Shown in pieces: positions 1 through 8,836 of a stretch of 64,000 nucleotides of DNA. The notes under the pieces are model-generated. The model was not told the origin of the DNA. It did no database searches and was given only the letters and a program-made list of their open reading frames with translations. The stretch's first letter is position 1, and each line of letters starts with the position of its first letter. The stretch is from Sporosarcina beigongshangi. Lineage in GTDB: Bacteria; Actinomycetota; Actinomycetes; Actinomycetales; Micrococcaceae. Made by a program: the position numbers and the translations under genes. The stretch is taken from assembly GCF_016820535.1 (NCBI RefSeq), contig NZ_JADHDY010000004.1, forward strand, positions 186,001 through 250,000, in the 5' to 3' direction.

Positions 1-2
1 GC

Positions 3-230
3 GACGGCATCGCGAAGATCTACAGCCATCCGATCTGGGGGACCTGGGACGTCCGCGGCCTGATCCTGTCCCGCTATTTGGAGTTGGATGAGGAACGCGG
101 AGCACTTGGCATGCCGATCTCCGGTGAACGCGACCACGGCAATTCCGGCGGCCGCATCAGCTACTTCGAGCACGGCAGAATCATTTTTGAACCGCCAAGC
201 AGTGTCATTGAGACCATCGTTCCGGAATAG
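3..230 (+). CDS. C-terminal part of an LGFP-repeat protein (5' end outside window)
   Basis: The open frame entering at the left edge encodes the last 75 residues and stops at TAG 228-230. It contains an LGFP-type repeat (GALGMPISGE followed by a GGRISYFEHGRIIF segment), the roughly 54-residue module found in actinobacterial secreted proteins and thought to attach them to the cell wall. The catalytic or partner part lies upstream and is not visible. LGFP modules often sit C-terminal to amidases or glycosyl hydrolases, so a wall-associated secreted enzyme is plausible but unproven. The repeat assignment is good; function is open. Confidence 0.75.
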   Translation, partial: DGIAKIYSHPIWGTWDVRGLILSRYLELDEERGALGMPISGERDHGNSGGRISYFEHGRIIFEPPSSVIETIVPE

Positions 231-259
231 GCAGGCCCGCAACTGCTGCTGGGACACTT

Positions 260-303
260 CGGGGCTTGGCCCCGCCGGGGTGGGTGGCGTGCCATGAGGC
301 ACG
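260..303. terminator. Two small adjacent hairpins, possible terminator
   Basis: A 6-bp stem (CGGGGC 260-265 with GCCCCG 269-274) is followed by a second 6-bp stem (CGTGCC 288-293 with GGCACG 298-303). They lie between two convergent genes (stop codons at 230 and 350). There is no T-run, so termination is only suggested by position. Confidence 0.3.
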
Positions 304-349
304 TGCCCCGTCACCGCGGGCCCGCCTGATCCGAGTACGTCCTTGGCTG

Positions 350-760
350 CTAAATGTTGCAGCCTGACGCCCGTGCTGCAGTGTACGGATACCAGGCGAT
401 GGGCCCCGGCCCCATATGGGGCTGGCACATGGAATTCCACGTCTGGGCTCCAACGATTCCATCAGGGGTCAGGCCCCAGAACTTCTGGAACTTGATGACC
501 GCCGCCTTCGTGGCGGGGCCGAACTTGTTGTCAACGGCCAGTGGGGCGTACGTGGATCCCATTCTTGGACGGAAGGCGTTGAGCAGCACCTGGATGTTGC
601 CAACACAGCTGGAGTAGCCGCCATAGCTGTAGTTGTAGTTGACGCACTTGCCGGCAGCCTCGGCAGGCGCCGGCGCCGCCACCGATGTCACTCCGCCAAA
701 CGCCATGGCCAGGGCTAGGGAAGCGATGGCCGTCTTGAACGATCGAGACTTCTTGCTCAT
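350..760 (-). CDS. Secreted peptidoglycan-binding domain protein
   Basis: This 136-residue protein has a Sec signal peptide (basic MSKKSRSFK, hydrophobic stretch to about residue 24, AEA-type cleavage near 35) and then one PG_binding_1-like domain at about 50-112. That domain carries the typical FGPATKAAVIKFQ and GLTPDGIVGAQTW segments. Three cysteines in the mature part could form a disulfide. There is no catalytic domain, so it probably binds cell wall or serves as a small exported accessory. It is monocistronic and convergent with the LGFP gene. The start is the ATG at 760, with a GGTGAA-type RBS just upstream. Confidence 0.8.
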   Translation of the reverse strand: MSKKSRSFKTAIASLALAMAFGGVTSVAAPAPAEAAGKCVNYNYSYGGYSSCVGNIQVLLNAFRPRMGSTYAPLAVDNKFGPATKAAVIKFQKFWGLTPDGIVGAQTWNSMCQPHMGPGPIAWYPYTAARASGCNI

Positions 761-921
761 TGAATTTCACCTTTCTCGGGGATTTCTACAAACGTATGGC
801 GGCAGCCCATGAAAGTGAATGGGTTGAACTCCCCTCCCGGACGCCAGATGTCCCGACGACTGCCAACTTTGGGCCACCGTCGCAGCGGCGCAATGCGCCG
901 CATGCGGACAGAAAATCCTGA

Positions 922-967
922 CCAATACGACCAAAAGCCCCCTTGCGGTTTCCAATACGACCAAAAG
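922..967. promoter_or_regulatory. Paired 16-bp direct repeat upstream of the Fe3+-type ABC operon
   Basis: CCAATACGACCAAAAG occurs exactly at 922-937 and again at 952-967, start-to-start 30 bp (about three helical turns), ending about 75 bp before the binding-protein start at 1042. Same-face direct repeats near a promoter are typical activator or response-regulator sites. The two-component system at 6.4-8.8 kb is the obvious candidate ligand; that link is inference. Confidence 0.5.
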
Positions 968-1041
968 ATTGTTGCCCACTCCGGCGCCCAGCACCATGAA
1001 CACAGCAGCAAATCGTGTTCCATGTCACAAAGGAGTGAACA

Positions 1042-2205
1042 ATGTCCCGCACCACCTCGTTCTCCGAAAGCAGCATCAGCCGCCGCAAGGCCCTTGGCTT
1101 TGGCCTGCTCGGCGCAGCGTCCCTGACAGCCGTGCTCACCGGTTGCAGCACCGGTTCCGACAAGCCGGCTGCGAGCGCCGGAACCGCAGACTTCCCCAGC
1201 TACTACCCTGCCGACTACTCGGCGATCGTCGACGCGTCCAAGGCCGAGGGCGGCAAGCTGACCATCTACTCCAACACCGACCAGGAAAACTGGGCACCCA
1301 TCCTGCGCGACTTCAAGGCCAAGTACCCGTGGACGCAGGTCTCCGCAGACAACCTGGACAGCGACGAGGTGTTCCAGCGCCAGCTCAGTGAGATGGCCAC
1401 GGGGAAGGCTCCGGCCGACATGCTGGTCTCCAACGCCGTCCAGGCCTGGGCAAACTACGCCTCCGAGGCCGACCGGCTCCTGGCCTACGACTCCCCGGAG
1501 ACGAAGGAGCTGCCCAAGAACGCCGTGCTGATGCCCAATGTCTGGGCCATGTCCCTTGATCCGGTGGGCATCCTCTACAACACGGCGCTGCTGAAGGAGG
1601 AACCCACCAGCATCGAGGCCCTGGCCAAGACCGTCTCCGCCGATTCCGCCACGTTCAAGAACAAGATCACCACCCGCGATGTGAAGGGCGCCTGGGGCTT
1701 CACGGTCTCGCATGCCTTCACCGAGGGCAACTCCGATGCGTGGACGGGACTGGATGAGATCCTGCCGTCCGCCCGTCCGGAAACTTCCTCCGGCACGCAG
1801 AAGGAAAAGATCATGTCCGGCGAGTACGTGGCAGGTTTCTTCATCAGCTCCGCCGTGGGCTACCCGGCGCAGGACGCCAGCGGCGGCCTCGTGAAGTTTG
1901 TGCTGCCCACCGACGGCACCGTGGTGCTGGGCCGCGGCATTGGCATCACACCCAAGGCCCCGCACCCGGCAACGGCCAAGCTGTTCCTGGACTTTGTGCT
2001 CTCCGAGACGGGCCAGAACGCCGTGGCCGAGGGCGGGCTCAGTTCCTACCGCGACAGCGTGGAATTGACCGAGGGACGCCACACATACCAAGAGGTGGAG
2101 AAGGTGGCCGGCAAGGACGGCATCATCCAGGTCCCCTACGAGGTGGTTGCAGACAGCGACGTCACCAGCTTTGTCTCCAAGTGGAACGCCCAGCTCGGCG
2201 CCTAG
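1042..2205 (+). CDS. ABC transporter substrate-binding lipoprotein, Fe3+/organic-anion type
   Basis: This 387-residue extracellular solute-binding protein has an export signal with a twin arginine (R14-R15) before a hydrophobic stretch and a lipobox LTGC with the lipidated Cys at 35. The mature part (GKLTIYSNTDQENWAPIL, then LDPVGILYNTALLKEEPTS) resembles family 1/8 binding proteins that serve Fe3+, 2-aminoethylphosphonate, thiamine or spermidine importers. It is the first gene of a run with a fused permease, an ATPase, an MFS protein and a CitA/CitB-like system. The AAAGGAG motif 8 bp before ATG supports the start. The substrate is unknown; the sensor family hints at a di/tricarboxylate or its metal complex. 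Confidence 0.85.
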   Translation: MSRTTSFSESSISRRKALGFGLLGAASLTAVLTGCSTGSDKPAASAGTADFPSYYPADYSAIVDASKAEGGKLTIYSNTDQENWAPILRDFKAKYPWTQVSADNLDSDEVFQRQLSEMATGKAPADMLVSNAVQAWANYASEADRLLAYDSPETKELPKNAVLMPNVWAMSLDPVGILYNTALLKEEPTSIEALAKTVSADSATFKNKITTRDVKGAWGFTVSHAFTEGNSDAWTGLDEILPSARPETSSGTQKEKIMSGEYVAGFFISSAVGYPAQDASGGLVKFVLPTDGTVVLGRGIGITPKAPHPATAKLFLDFVLSETGQNAVAEGGLSSYRDSVELTEGRHTYQEVEKVAGKDGIIQVPYEVVADSDVTSFVSKWNAQLGA

Positions 2206-2246
2206 ACCCATCCCCACGAATCGACTGTGACCAGGCAGGCCAAGCA

Positions 2247-4010
2247 ATGACCATCACCCGCACGGAAAGTGCAACCAAGCCGGCGTCCAGCAGAACCACC
2301 CTGCCGGCGCCGAAGTACCCCCGGGTCTTCGGCGTCGGGCGGGGCCGGCTCCTGCAATACGGCGTCTTCATCTTCCTGGCGCTCTTTGTGCTCGCGCCAA
2401 TCGTCCCCATCCTCTACCAGTCCTTCCGGGACCGGCCGCTCTACGAACTGGGCGGGCTGCTGACGGCAGAAAACTACGTGCGGCTCTTCACGGATGCCGG
2501 CTTTGGCCAGGTCATCTGGAACACCGCCGTCTTCGCCATCGGCACCACGGTGCTGACCCTCCTGATCGCCATCCCCATGGCGGTGCTGGTGGTGCGCACC
2601 AAGCTCCCGTTCGGGCGTCTGCTGGGCCTGTCGATGCAGTGGCCGTTCTTCATCTCCACCCTGATCCTGGGTTTCGGCTGGATCACCCTGTATGGCCCGG
2701 CCGGCTTCATCAGCGTCCAGGTCCGCGAATTCCTAGGCTTCCTGCCCTGGAACCTGTACTCTCTGGGCGGCATGGCCGTCACCGAGGCAGTGGGCCTGGC
2801 CCCCATCGCCTACGTGTTCTGCGCCAACGCCCTGAAGCAGTCCGACGCGTCGCTGGAAAGCGCCGCCCGGGTCTGCGGTGCCGGCCCGCTGCGCATCCTG
2901 TTCCAGGTGGTGGTGCCGATGCTGCGCCCGCCGATCGTCTACAGCTCCATCCTGGTGTTCAGCATGTCGCTGGAGACGCTCAGCGTGCCGCTCCTTTATG
3001 GCACGCCCGTGCGCATCGAGGTGTTCTCCACCTTCCTGTACACGAACGGCCTGCAGTCCATCCAGCCCGACTACGGCATCCTGGGTGCCGCGTCCACGCT
3101 GATCCTGGCCGTCACGATCGGCACCGTCGCCGTCCAGGCGAAGGTCCTGAAGAACTCCCAGCGCTTCATCTCCGTCCGCGGCAAGGCCACCCGCCCCCGC
3201 CTGCTGGACCTGGGCAAGTTCAAGTGGGTCGCCGCCGCTGCGATCGTCGTCTACATCGTCTTCGGCGCGCTCCTGCCCATCCTGGGCCTGGTGTTCCGCT
3301 CATTCACCTTGATCTTCACGCCGCTGGCCAACCCGTTCAACACGCTCACGCTCTCCAACTACGGGCGCGTGTTCACCTTCCCCGTCTACATCCAGTCCAT
3401 CACCAACAGCATCACGGTGGCCGCCGTTGGCGCGGTGCTGGTGAGTGTGCTGGCCCTGCTGGCGGTGCTGGTGGCCCGGCGCTCCCCGTTCAAGTTTGCC
3501 CGCAGCGTGGAGTACCTGGCGCTCATGCCGCAGGCCATGCCGGGCATCATCGTGGGCATCGGCTTCTTCTGGGTCTTTGCCCTCATGCCGGGCGGCGGGC
3601 TGGCGCAGGGCACCCTGATGGGCCTCATCATCGCCTTCGGCCTGCGGGCGCTTCCCACCGCGTTCGGCTCCATCGCCCCCGCCATCATGCAGATCGGCCG
3701 GGAGCTCGACGACGCCGCCCGCACCTCGGGCGCCGACTGGTTCGGCACCTTCTTCCGCATCCTGCGCACGCTGTTGCGGCCCGCCTTTGTGGGCGCGCTC
3801 ATCCTGGTGTTCGTCACCATGATGAAGGAGTACTCGGCCGCGCTGTTCCTCTCCTCCGCCAACACCGGGGTCATCGGCACCACCATGCTCGAGCTCTGGG
3901 TCCAGGGCAACACTGGATCCGTGGCCGCCCTGGCCACCATTCAAATCACGATCACCGCCGTGTTCGTCGCCGTGGCGAACATGTTCATGAAGGGACACAC
4001 CGATGCCTGA
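2247..4010 (+). CDS. Fused ABC permease, FbpB-like (two permease halves)
   Basis: The 587-residue membrane protein holds two BPD_transp_1 permease halves in tandem, each with about six membrane segments (first near 30-290, second near 345-575). EAA-type loops are visible in each half (ESAARVCGAGPLR and DDAARTSGADWFG). This fused arrangement is standard for Fe3+-type importers such as FbpB. I chose ATG 2247 because an upstream in-frame ATG (2181) would lie inside the binding-protein gene and add an arginine/proline-rich non-membrane leader. The 3' end overlaps the ATPase gene by 8 bp, implying translational coupling. Confidence 0.9.
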   Translation: MTITRTESATKPASSRTTLPAPKYPRVFGVGRGRLLQYGVFIFLALFVLAPIVPILYQSFRDRPLYELGGLLTAENYVRLFTDAGFGQVIWNTAVFAIGTTVLTLLIAIPMAVLVVRTKLPFGRLLGLSMQWPFFISTLILGFGWITLYGPAGFISVQVREFLGFLPWNLYSLGGMAVTEAVGLAPIAYVFCANALKQSDASLESAARVCGAGPLRILFQVVVPMLRPPIVYSSILVFSMSLETLSVPLLYGTPVRIEVFSTFLYTNGLQSIQPDYGILGAASTLILAVTIGTVAVQAKVLKNSQRFISVRGKATRPRLLDLGKFKWVAAAAIVVYIVFGALLPILGLVFRSFTLIFTPLANPFNTLTLSNYGRVFTFPVYIQSITNSITVAAVGAVLVSVLALLAVLVARRSPFKFARSVEYLALMPQAMPGIIVGIGFFWVFALMPGGGLAQGTLMGLIIAFGLRALPTAFGSIAPAIMQIGRELDDAARTSGADWFGTFFRILRTLLRPAFVGALILVFVTMMKEYSAALFLSSANTGVIGTTMLELWVQGNTGSVAALATIQITITAVFVAVANMFMKGHTDA

Positions 4011-5130
4011 AGTCAAGGTCTCCGGCCTGCACAAGAAGTTTGGCGACACCACCGTCCTGAACGACATCAATTTCACCATCAGGGAAGGCGAGTTCTTCAC
4101 CCTCCTGGGCCCCTCCGGCTGCGGCAAGTCCACCACGCTGAACAGCATCGCCGGACTGGAATCCCCGACGTCGGGCTCCATCACCGTGGGCGGGACCCCC
4201 TTCGTCGACACGGAGAAGAAGGTCTACGTGCCCACCGAGGAGCGCAACCTGGGCATGGTGTTCCAGTCCTACGCGCTCTGGCCGCACATGACGGTGGAGG
4301 CCAACCTGGTCATGCCGCTGGCCATCCGCAAGGTGTCGAAGGAAGAGAAGGAGTCGCGGATCCACGAGGCCCTGGCCACCGTGGGCCTGGCCCACCTGAA
4401 GGACCGCTACCCGCACCAGCTCTCCGGCGGCCAGCAGCAGCGCGTCGCCCTGGCCCGCGCCCTCGTCTACTCCCCCTCGGTGCTTCTGCTGGACGAGCCG
4501 CTGTCCAACCTGGATGCCAAGCTGCGCGAACAGTCCCGTGCCTGGCTCAAGCGCCTGCAGGTGGAGCTGGGCATCACCACCGTCTACGTCACCCACGACC
4601 AGGACGAGGCGCTCTCCCTCAGCGACCGGATCGCCGTCATGTTCGAGGGCAGGATGGCGCAGATCGGCACCCCGGCGGAAATCTACGAAAAGCCCGCCAC
4701 GGCCGCCGTCGCCGCCTTCGTGGGCAGCTGCAACTTCTTCACCGGCGTCCTGGAACACACCACCGGCGGCACCGCCCACGTCCGCCTCGACAACACCGGC
4801 TTGGTGGTCAAGGTGGCCAGCACCCTTGAGCTGGTCCCGGGCGACGCCGTCACGGTGGCGGTCCGCCCCGAACGCCTCACCATCACCCCGGCCGCCGCAG
4901 ATGTCACCGGCGCCAACGTCCTGGAAACCACCGTGCTGACCCGCTCCTACGTAGGCTCCCGCTACGAGTACGGGCTGAAGCTGGGCAGCAACGTGGTCCA
5001 GGTCATCTCCCCCGTGGGCAACCTCGACGGCGGTGTGCGGCTGGTGTTTGAACCGGACGATGCGCTGTTGTACGCGGGCGCCGACGTACCGTCGGCCGAA
5101 GCCCAGGAACTCATGACCGTGACGGCTTGA
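4003..5130 (+). CDS. ABC transporter ATP-binding protein, FbpC/PotA type
   Basis: The 375-residue ATPase has Walker A GPSGCGKST (about 36-44), signature LSGGQQQR (140-147), Walker B LLLDEP (161-166) and the switch histidine in YVTHDQDEALSLSDR. The C-terminal 130 residues match the TOBE/OB regulatory domain of the MalK/FbpC/PotA group. The ATG overlaps the permease stop. It energises the importer encoded just upstream. A Q-loop MVFQSYALWPHMTV is typical of the group. The transported substrate cannot be told from the ATPase. Confidence 0.92.
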   Translation: MPEVKVSGLHKKFGDTTVLNDINFTIREGEFFTLLGPSGCGKSTTLNSIAGLESPTSGSITVGGTPFVDTEKKVYVPTEERNLGMVFQSYALWPHMTVEANLVMPLAIRKVSKEEKESRIHEALATVGLAHLKDRYPHQLSGGQQQRVALARALVYSPSVLLLDEPLSNLDAKLREQSRAWLKRLQVELGITTVYVTHDQDEALSLSDRIAVMFEGRMAQIGTPAEIYEKPATAAVAAFVGSCNFFTGVLEHTTGGTAHVRLDNTGLVVKVASTLELVPGDAVTVAVRPERLTITPAAADVTGANVLETTVLTRSYVGSRYEYGLKLGSNVVQVISPVGNLDGGVRLVFEPDDALLYAGADVPSAEAQELMTVTA

Positions 5131-5140
5131 GCCGCACGCC

Positions 5141-6406
5141 ATGACCCGTTCCCCACATCGCGCTTCAAGGCGTCCGCCAAGGCCCTTGTCGGCAAAACTG
5201 GCCGTGGGGCTGGTGCTGGCGCACGCCGTCGTCATCCAGACCATCACCTTCGGCATGCGCCCCACCCTGTCCTACGCCGTCCTTGATGCGGGAGGTTCCC
5301 AGGCGCTGCTGGGCGTGCTGGTGGCCGCGTTTGCCGTGCCGGCGCTGCTGCTGGCGCTGCCCGCAGGGCACATCATCGACCGCACGGGCGAGCGGGCGTC
5401 GCTCATCGCCGGGGCCGTGGCGCTCATTGCCGCCGCGGCGCTGGCGCTGTTCGGCGGCGGCTCGGTGCCCGTGCTGCTGCTGGCCACCATGTTCCTGGGC
5501 GTGGGCCAGCTGCTGTCCGTCATTGGCGAGCAGGCCATCGTGGCCAACACCACCAGCCGCGGCCAGTTCGACTCCAAGTTTGGCCACTTCACCTTCGCCT
5601 CCTCGCTGGGCCAGACCGCCGGGCCGCTGCTGCTGGCCCTGCCCGGCGGCACCCTGGAGACGCCGCCGCTGGCCCTGATCTTCACGATTTGCGGCGCCCT
5701 GGCGGTGGTGCTGCTGGGCATCTCCCTGTTCATCAAGAGCTCCGCCCGGGTGCCGGTGGAGGGCGAACGGCTGCGCATGCTCCCGGCCGTGGCATCCCTG
5801 CTGCGCACGAAGGGCCTCATCCGGGCCCTGCTGGCCGGATCCATGGTGCTGGCCTCGGTGGACCTGTTCCTCGCCTACCTTCCCGCGCTGGGGCACGAAC
5901 GCGGCATCGCCGCCGGCCTGGTCAGCGCCATGCTCGTGGCCCGCTCCCTGCTGTCCATGTTTTCCCGGCTTTTCCTGGGTCCCATGGTGCGGGTGCTGGG
6001 CCGGCGCCGGGTCATGGTCTGGTCCATTGCCGTCTCCGCCGCGGCGCTGCTGCTCTTTGCACTGCCGATGCACGTATCCGTGCTGCTCCTGCTGGCCGCC
6101 GTCTACGGCTTCGCCATCGGCACCTGCCAGCCCATCACGATGTCGTGGATTGCCGAGCTGGCCGACCCCGGCACCCGCGGGCTCGCCATGTCGCTGCGGC
6201 TGGCCAGCAACCGGCTGGGCCAGACGCTGCTGCCCACGGCGCTCGGCGCCATCGCCGCTGTGGCCGGCGTGGCGGGCGTCTTCCTGGGGACCGGAGCCAT
6301 GCTAGCCGGGGCCGCCTGGTCGGGGGCCGCCGTCGGACAGGCCGCCGGCAGCGAAGCCGAAAGCGAGCCGGAAGGGGTGTCCGGTGGCCAACCCGGGGGC
6401 AAGTAG
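5141..6406 (+). CDS. Major facilitator superfamily transporter
   Basis: The 421-residue protein has about 12 hydrophobic segments and an MFS loop motif between the second and third helices (DRTGERASL, near residue 83). An N-terminal basic tail (RSPHRASRRPPRP) precedes the first membrane segment. It starts 10 bp after the ATPase stop and ends just before the sensor kinase, so it looks like part of the same transcript. It could export or import a product of the same substrate, or be a drug-type efflux protein. No substrate motif is recognisable. Confidence 0.8.
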   Translation: MTRSPHRASRRPPRPLSAKLAVGLVLAHAVVIQTITFGMRPTLSYAVLDAGGSQALLGVLVAAFAVPALLLALPAGHIIDRTGERASLIAGAVALIAAAALALFGGGSVPVLLLATMFLGVGQLLSVIGEQAIVANTTSRGQFDSKFGHFTFASSLGQTAGPLLLALPGGTLETPPLALIFTICGALAVVLLGISLFIKSSARVPVEGERLRMLPAVASLLRTKGLIRALLAGSMVLASVDLFLAYLPALGHERGIAAGLVSAMLVARSLLSMFSRLFLGPMVRVLGRRRVMVWSIAVSAAALLLFALPMHVSVLLLLAAVYGFAIGTCQPITMSWIAELADPGTRGLAMSLRLASNRLGQTLLPTALGAIAAVAGVAGVFLGTGAMLAGAAWSGAAVGQAAGSEAESEPEGVSGGQPGGK

Positions 6407-6434
6407 GCTGCGCCACATCTGGCAAAATAGGGGG

Positions 6435-8153
6435 ATGCGACGAAGGATGACACTGCGGGCCCAGCTCCTGATGCTGCAGGTGGTCATCGTCCTCACAACA
6501 GTGGTGGGGACGGGCGCCGTCGCCATCCTCACCCAGCAGCACCAGCTGCGCACCAACTACCAGGACCGGATGGTGGGGGTGGCGCAGCAGGTGGCCACGA
6601 ACCCGGTCATCCTCGACGCCTTTGACGACCCCAACCCCAGCGAGGTCATCCAGCCCATCACGGAGCTGATCAGCAAGTCCTCCGGCATTGCCTACGCCGT
6701 GGTCATGAACGCGGACGGCATCCGCTACTCCCACCCCGACCCCGCCAAGATCGGCAAGCACGTCTCCACCGACCCGCAGGAGGTGCTCTCCGGCGACACC
6801 TACGTGGGCACCCAGACCGGCACCATGGGCACCTCCTGGCGCGTCAAGGTGCCCATCTTCAATCCCGGGCGCGAGGTGATCGGGGCGGTGTCCGTGGGCG
6901 TGCTGGAATCCGACATGCGCAACGAGTACCTGGCCAACGCCGCCTGGCTGTTCATCACGATCGGCATCGCCGCGATTTTTGGCGTGGTGGGTGCGGCCTG
7001 GGTGACAGTGGTGATCCGGCGGCGCATCTTCGGCCTGGAACCGGAAGAGATTGCCGGGTTGCTGGATGAACGCGAGGCCATCCTGCACGGCGTGCGCGAG
7101 GGCGTGCTGGCCGTGGATGAGCACGGCCGCATCGCCCTGGTCAACGATGCAGCCGTGCGCCTGCTGTCCCTCGGCGGCCGGACGGGGCTCGTCGGCACGC
7201 TGGCCCGGGACAGCCTCGATGCGGCGCTCGTTGAGATGCTGGAGGGCGACGGCGCCGAGCAGTCGCTCATACTCTCCGGCGAGCGCGTGCTGCTGGTGCG
7301 CCGGGACGTGGCGAGGATCGGCGGGCGCGAAATCGGCGCCATCCTGATCCTGCGCGACAACACCGAGCTGCACACCCTCATGCGCGACCTTGACGGGGCG
7401 CAGGGCCTGGCCGACGGGCTGCGCGCCCAGGCACACGGATTCGCCAACAAGCTGCACGTCATCTCCGGGCTGCTGGAGCTGGGCCGCGTGGAACAGGCCG
7501 TGTCGTTCATTTCCCACGAACGCTCCGGCGGGGCGCTGACGCGCCTGGCCGGGCAGTCCGGCATCAGCGAGGTGGAGGTCGCTGCGCTGCTGCTCATGAA
7601 GCAGGTCCGCGCCGACGAGCTGGGGATCGACATCTCCGTCAGCGACGAATCCGTGCTTCCGGCGCTGGCGGCGACGGCACGGGGCGAGGCCCTGCGCGAG
7701 GACCTGCTGACCATCACCGGCAACCTGATCGACAACGCAGTGGAGGCCACGGGCGCCGGCGGCAGGATCTCCGTCACCGTGGCGCTGTCCGACGGCCCGG
7801 ACTCCGGCCTGTTGGTGTCCGTGGCCGACTCCGGCGAAGGAATTGCCCCGCAGCTGCGTGAGCAGGTGTTTGCCGCCGGCTACTCCTCGAAGGCGGCACT
7901 GCCCGGTGCCGTATCCACGGGCCGCGGAATCGGCCTCACCCTGGTCAAGCGCATCGCCGCCCGGCACGGCGGCAGCGTGTCCATCAGTGCCGGGCTCCCC
8001 ACCACGGGCGGCCCGGCCGATGCGCGCACGGCGTCCCCGTCCGGGTCGGCCGCGGGCGGCACCGGAGTTGGTGCCAGGATCACTGTCCGGCTGCCGGTCC
8101 GGACCGGCGAACCCGTCGCGGCCCCCGCCCAGCATGCAGGCGTGCACCCGTGA
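6435..8153 (+). CDS. Sensor histidine kinase, CitA/DcuS family
   Basis: The 572-residue kinase has TM1 at about 10-32, a periplasmic sCache-like sensor (35-165), TM2 (about 168-195), a PAS domain (about 210-310) and an H-box AQAHGFANKLHVISGLLELG with phospho-acceptor His334. A HATPase domain follows with the N-box NLIDNAVEA (Asn434) and DSGEGI and GRGIGLTLV G-boxes. This layout is that of CitA/DcuS/MalK-type carboxylate sensors. ATG 6435 is favoured over 6384 because TM1 then lies at the usual distance and a purine-rich GGGGG precedes it. The stop overlaps the response-regulator GTG by 4 bp. The signal is probably a carboxylate sensed outside the cell (family inference). Confidence 0.9.
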   Translation: MRRRMTLRAQLLMLQVVIVLTTVVGTGAVAILTQQHQLRTNYQDRMVGVAQQVATNPVILDAFDDPNPSEVIQPITELISKSSGIAYAVVMNADGIRYSHPDPAKIGKHVSTDPQEVLSGDTYVGTQTGTMGTSWRVKVPIFNPGREVIGAVSVGVLESDMRNEYLANAAWLFITIGIAAIFGVVGAAWVTVVIRRRIFGLEPEEIAGLLDEREAILHGVREGVLAVDEHGRIALVNDAAVRLLSLGGRTGLVGTLARDSLDAALVEMLEGDGAEQSLILSGERVLLVRRDVARIGGREIGAILILRDNTELHTLMRDLDGAQGLADGLRAQAHGFANKLHVISGLLELGRVEQAVSFISHERSGGALTRLAGQSGISEVEVAALLLMKQVRADELGIDISVSDESVLPALAATARGEALREDLLTITGNLIDNAVEATGAGGRISVTVALSDGPDSGLLVSVADSGEGIAPQLREQVFAAGYSSKAALPGAVSTGRGIGLTLVKRIAARHGGSVSISAGLPTTGGPADARTASPSGSAAGGTGVGARITVRLPVRTGEPVAAPAQHAGVHP

Positions 8154-8836
8154 GCACACAGCTGCGCGTGGTGATTGTCGAAGATGACATCGGGGTGGCG
8201 CTGGTCAACCGCGAGTTTGTCTCCTCCCACCAGGGCTTCACCGTGGTGGGCGAGGCACACACCGGAAGGGACGCCGTCGGCCTTCTTGAACGGCTGCGGC
8301 CCGACGTGGTGCTGCTGGACTTCTACCTGCCGGACTTCTCCGGGCTGGAGGTGCTTTCGCGCATCAATCCGGACGTACTGGGCGCCATGGAGGTCATCGC
8401 CGTCACGGCCGCGCGCGACGTGGACAGCGTCCGGCTCGCCAGGGCCCGCGGCGTCCGGCACTACCTAGTGAAGCCCTTCATGGCGGCGGCCTTGTTTGAG
8501 CGGCTCGAGGAGGTGGCACGGCAGTTCGACACGGTGCGGCGCACGGCCCGCGGAAAGTTGCTGGACCAGCGCAGCGTCGACGCGCTCATTGCCAGCACCG
8601 CCGCGCGCTACACCCCTCCGCCGAAGGGCCTGTCCGAGGTGACTTTGCAGCGCGTGCACCTGGCACTCCAGGCCGCGGGCACGGATGTGTCGGCTGCGGA
8701 ACTGGCCGAGCAGGTTGGCATGTCGCGGGTGGGCGTGCGGCGCTACCTGGAACACCTGGTGGACATTGGCCGGGCGACCCTGACCCCGCGCTACGGTGCC
8801 GGCCGCCCGGAGAACCGGTACAGCGCCTCGTCATAA
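8150..8836 (+). CDS. Response regulator, CitB/DcuR family
   Basis: This 228-residue regulator has a receiver domain with acidic pocket E11-D12-D13, phospho-acceptor Asp57 (LLDFYLPDFSG), Thr86 and Lys108 (YLVKPF). The C-terminal part has a helix-turn-helix (AAELAEQVGMSRVGVRRYLE, about 181-200) as in CitB-type regulators. It begins with GTG overlapping the kinase stop, so the pair is translationally coupled. Likely targets are the upstream transporter genes; the direct repeat at 922-967 is a candidate site. Confidence 0.9.
   Translation: MSTQLRVVIVEDDIGVALVNREFVSSHQGFTVVGEAHTGRDAVGLLERLRPDVVLLDFYLPDFSGLEVLSRINPDVLGAMEVIAVTAARDVDSVRLARARGVRHYLVKPFMAAALFERLEEVARQFDTVRRTARGKLLDQRSVDALIASTAARYTPPPKGLSEVTLQRVHLALQAAGTDVSAAELAEQVGMSRVGVRRYLEHLVDIGRATLTPRYGAGRPENRYSASS

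Noticed and set aside
757-2247. Long antisense open frame (496 codons) opposite the binding-protein gene
   Set aside because: Shadow of a high-GC gene: low-complexity His/Gly/Arg composition, no RBS or family signature, whereas the plus frame is a clear lipoprotein.
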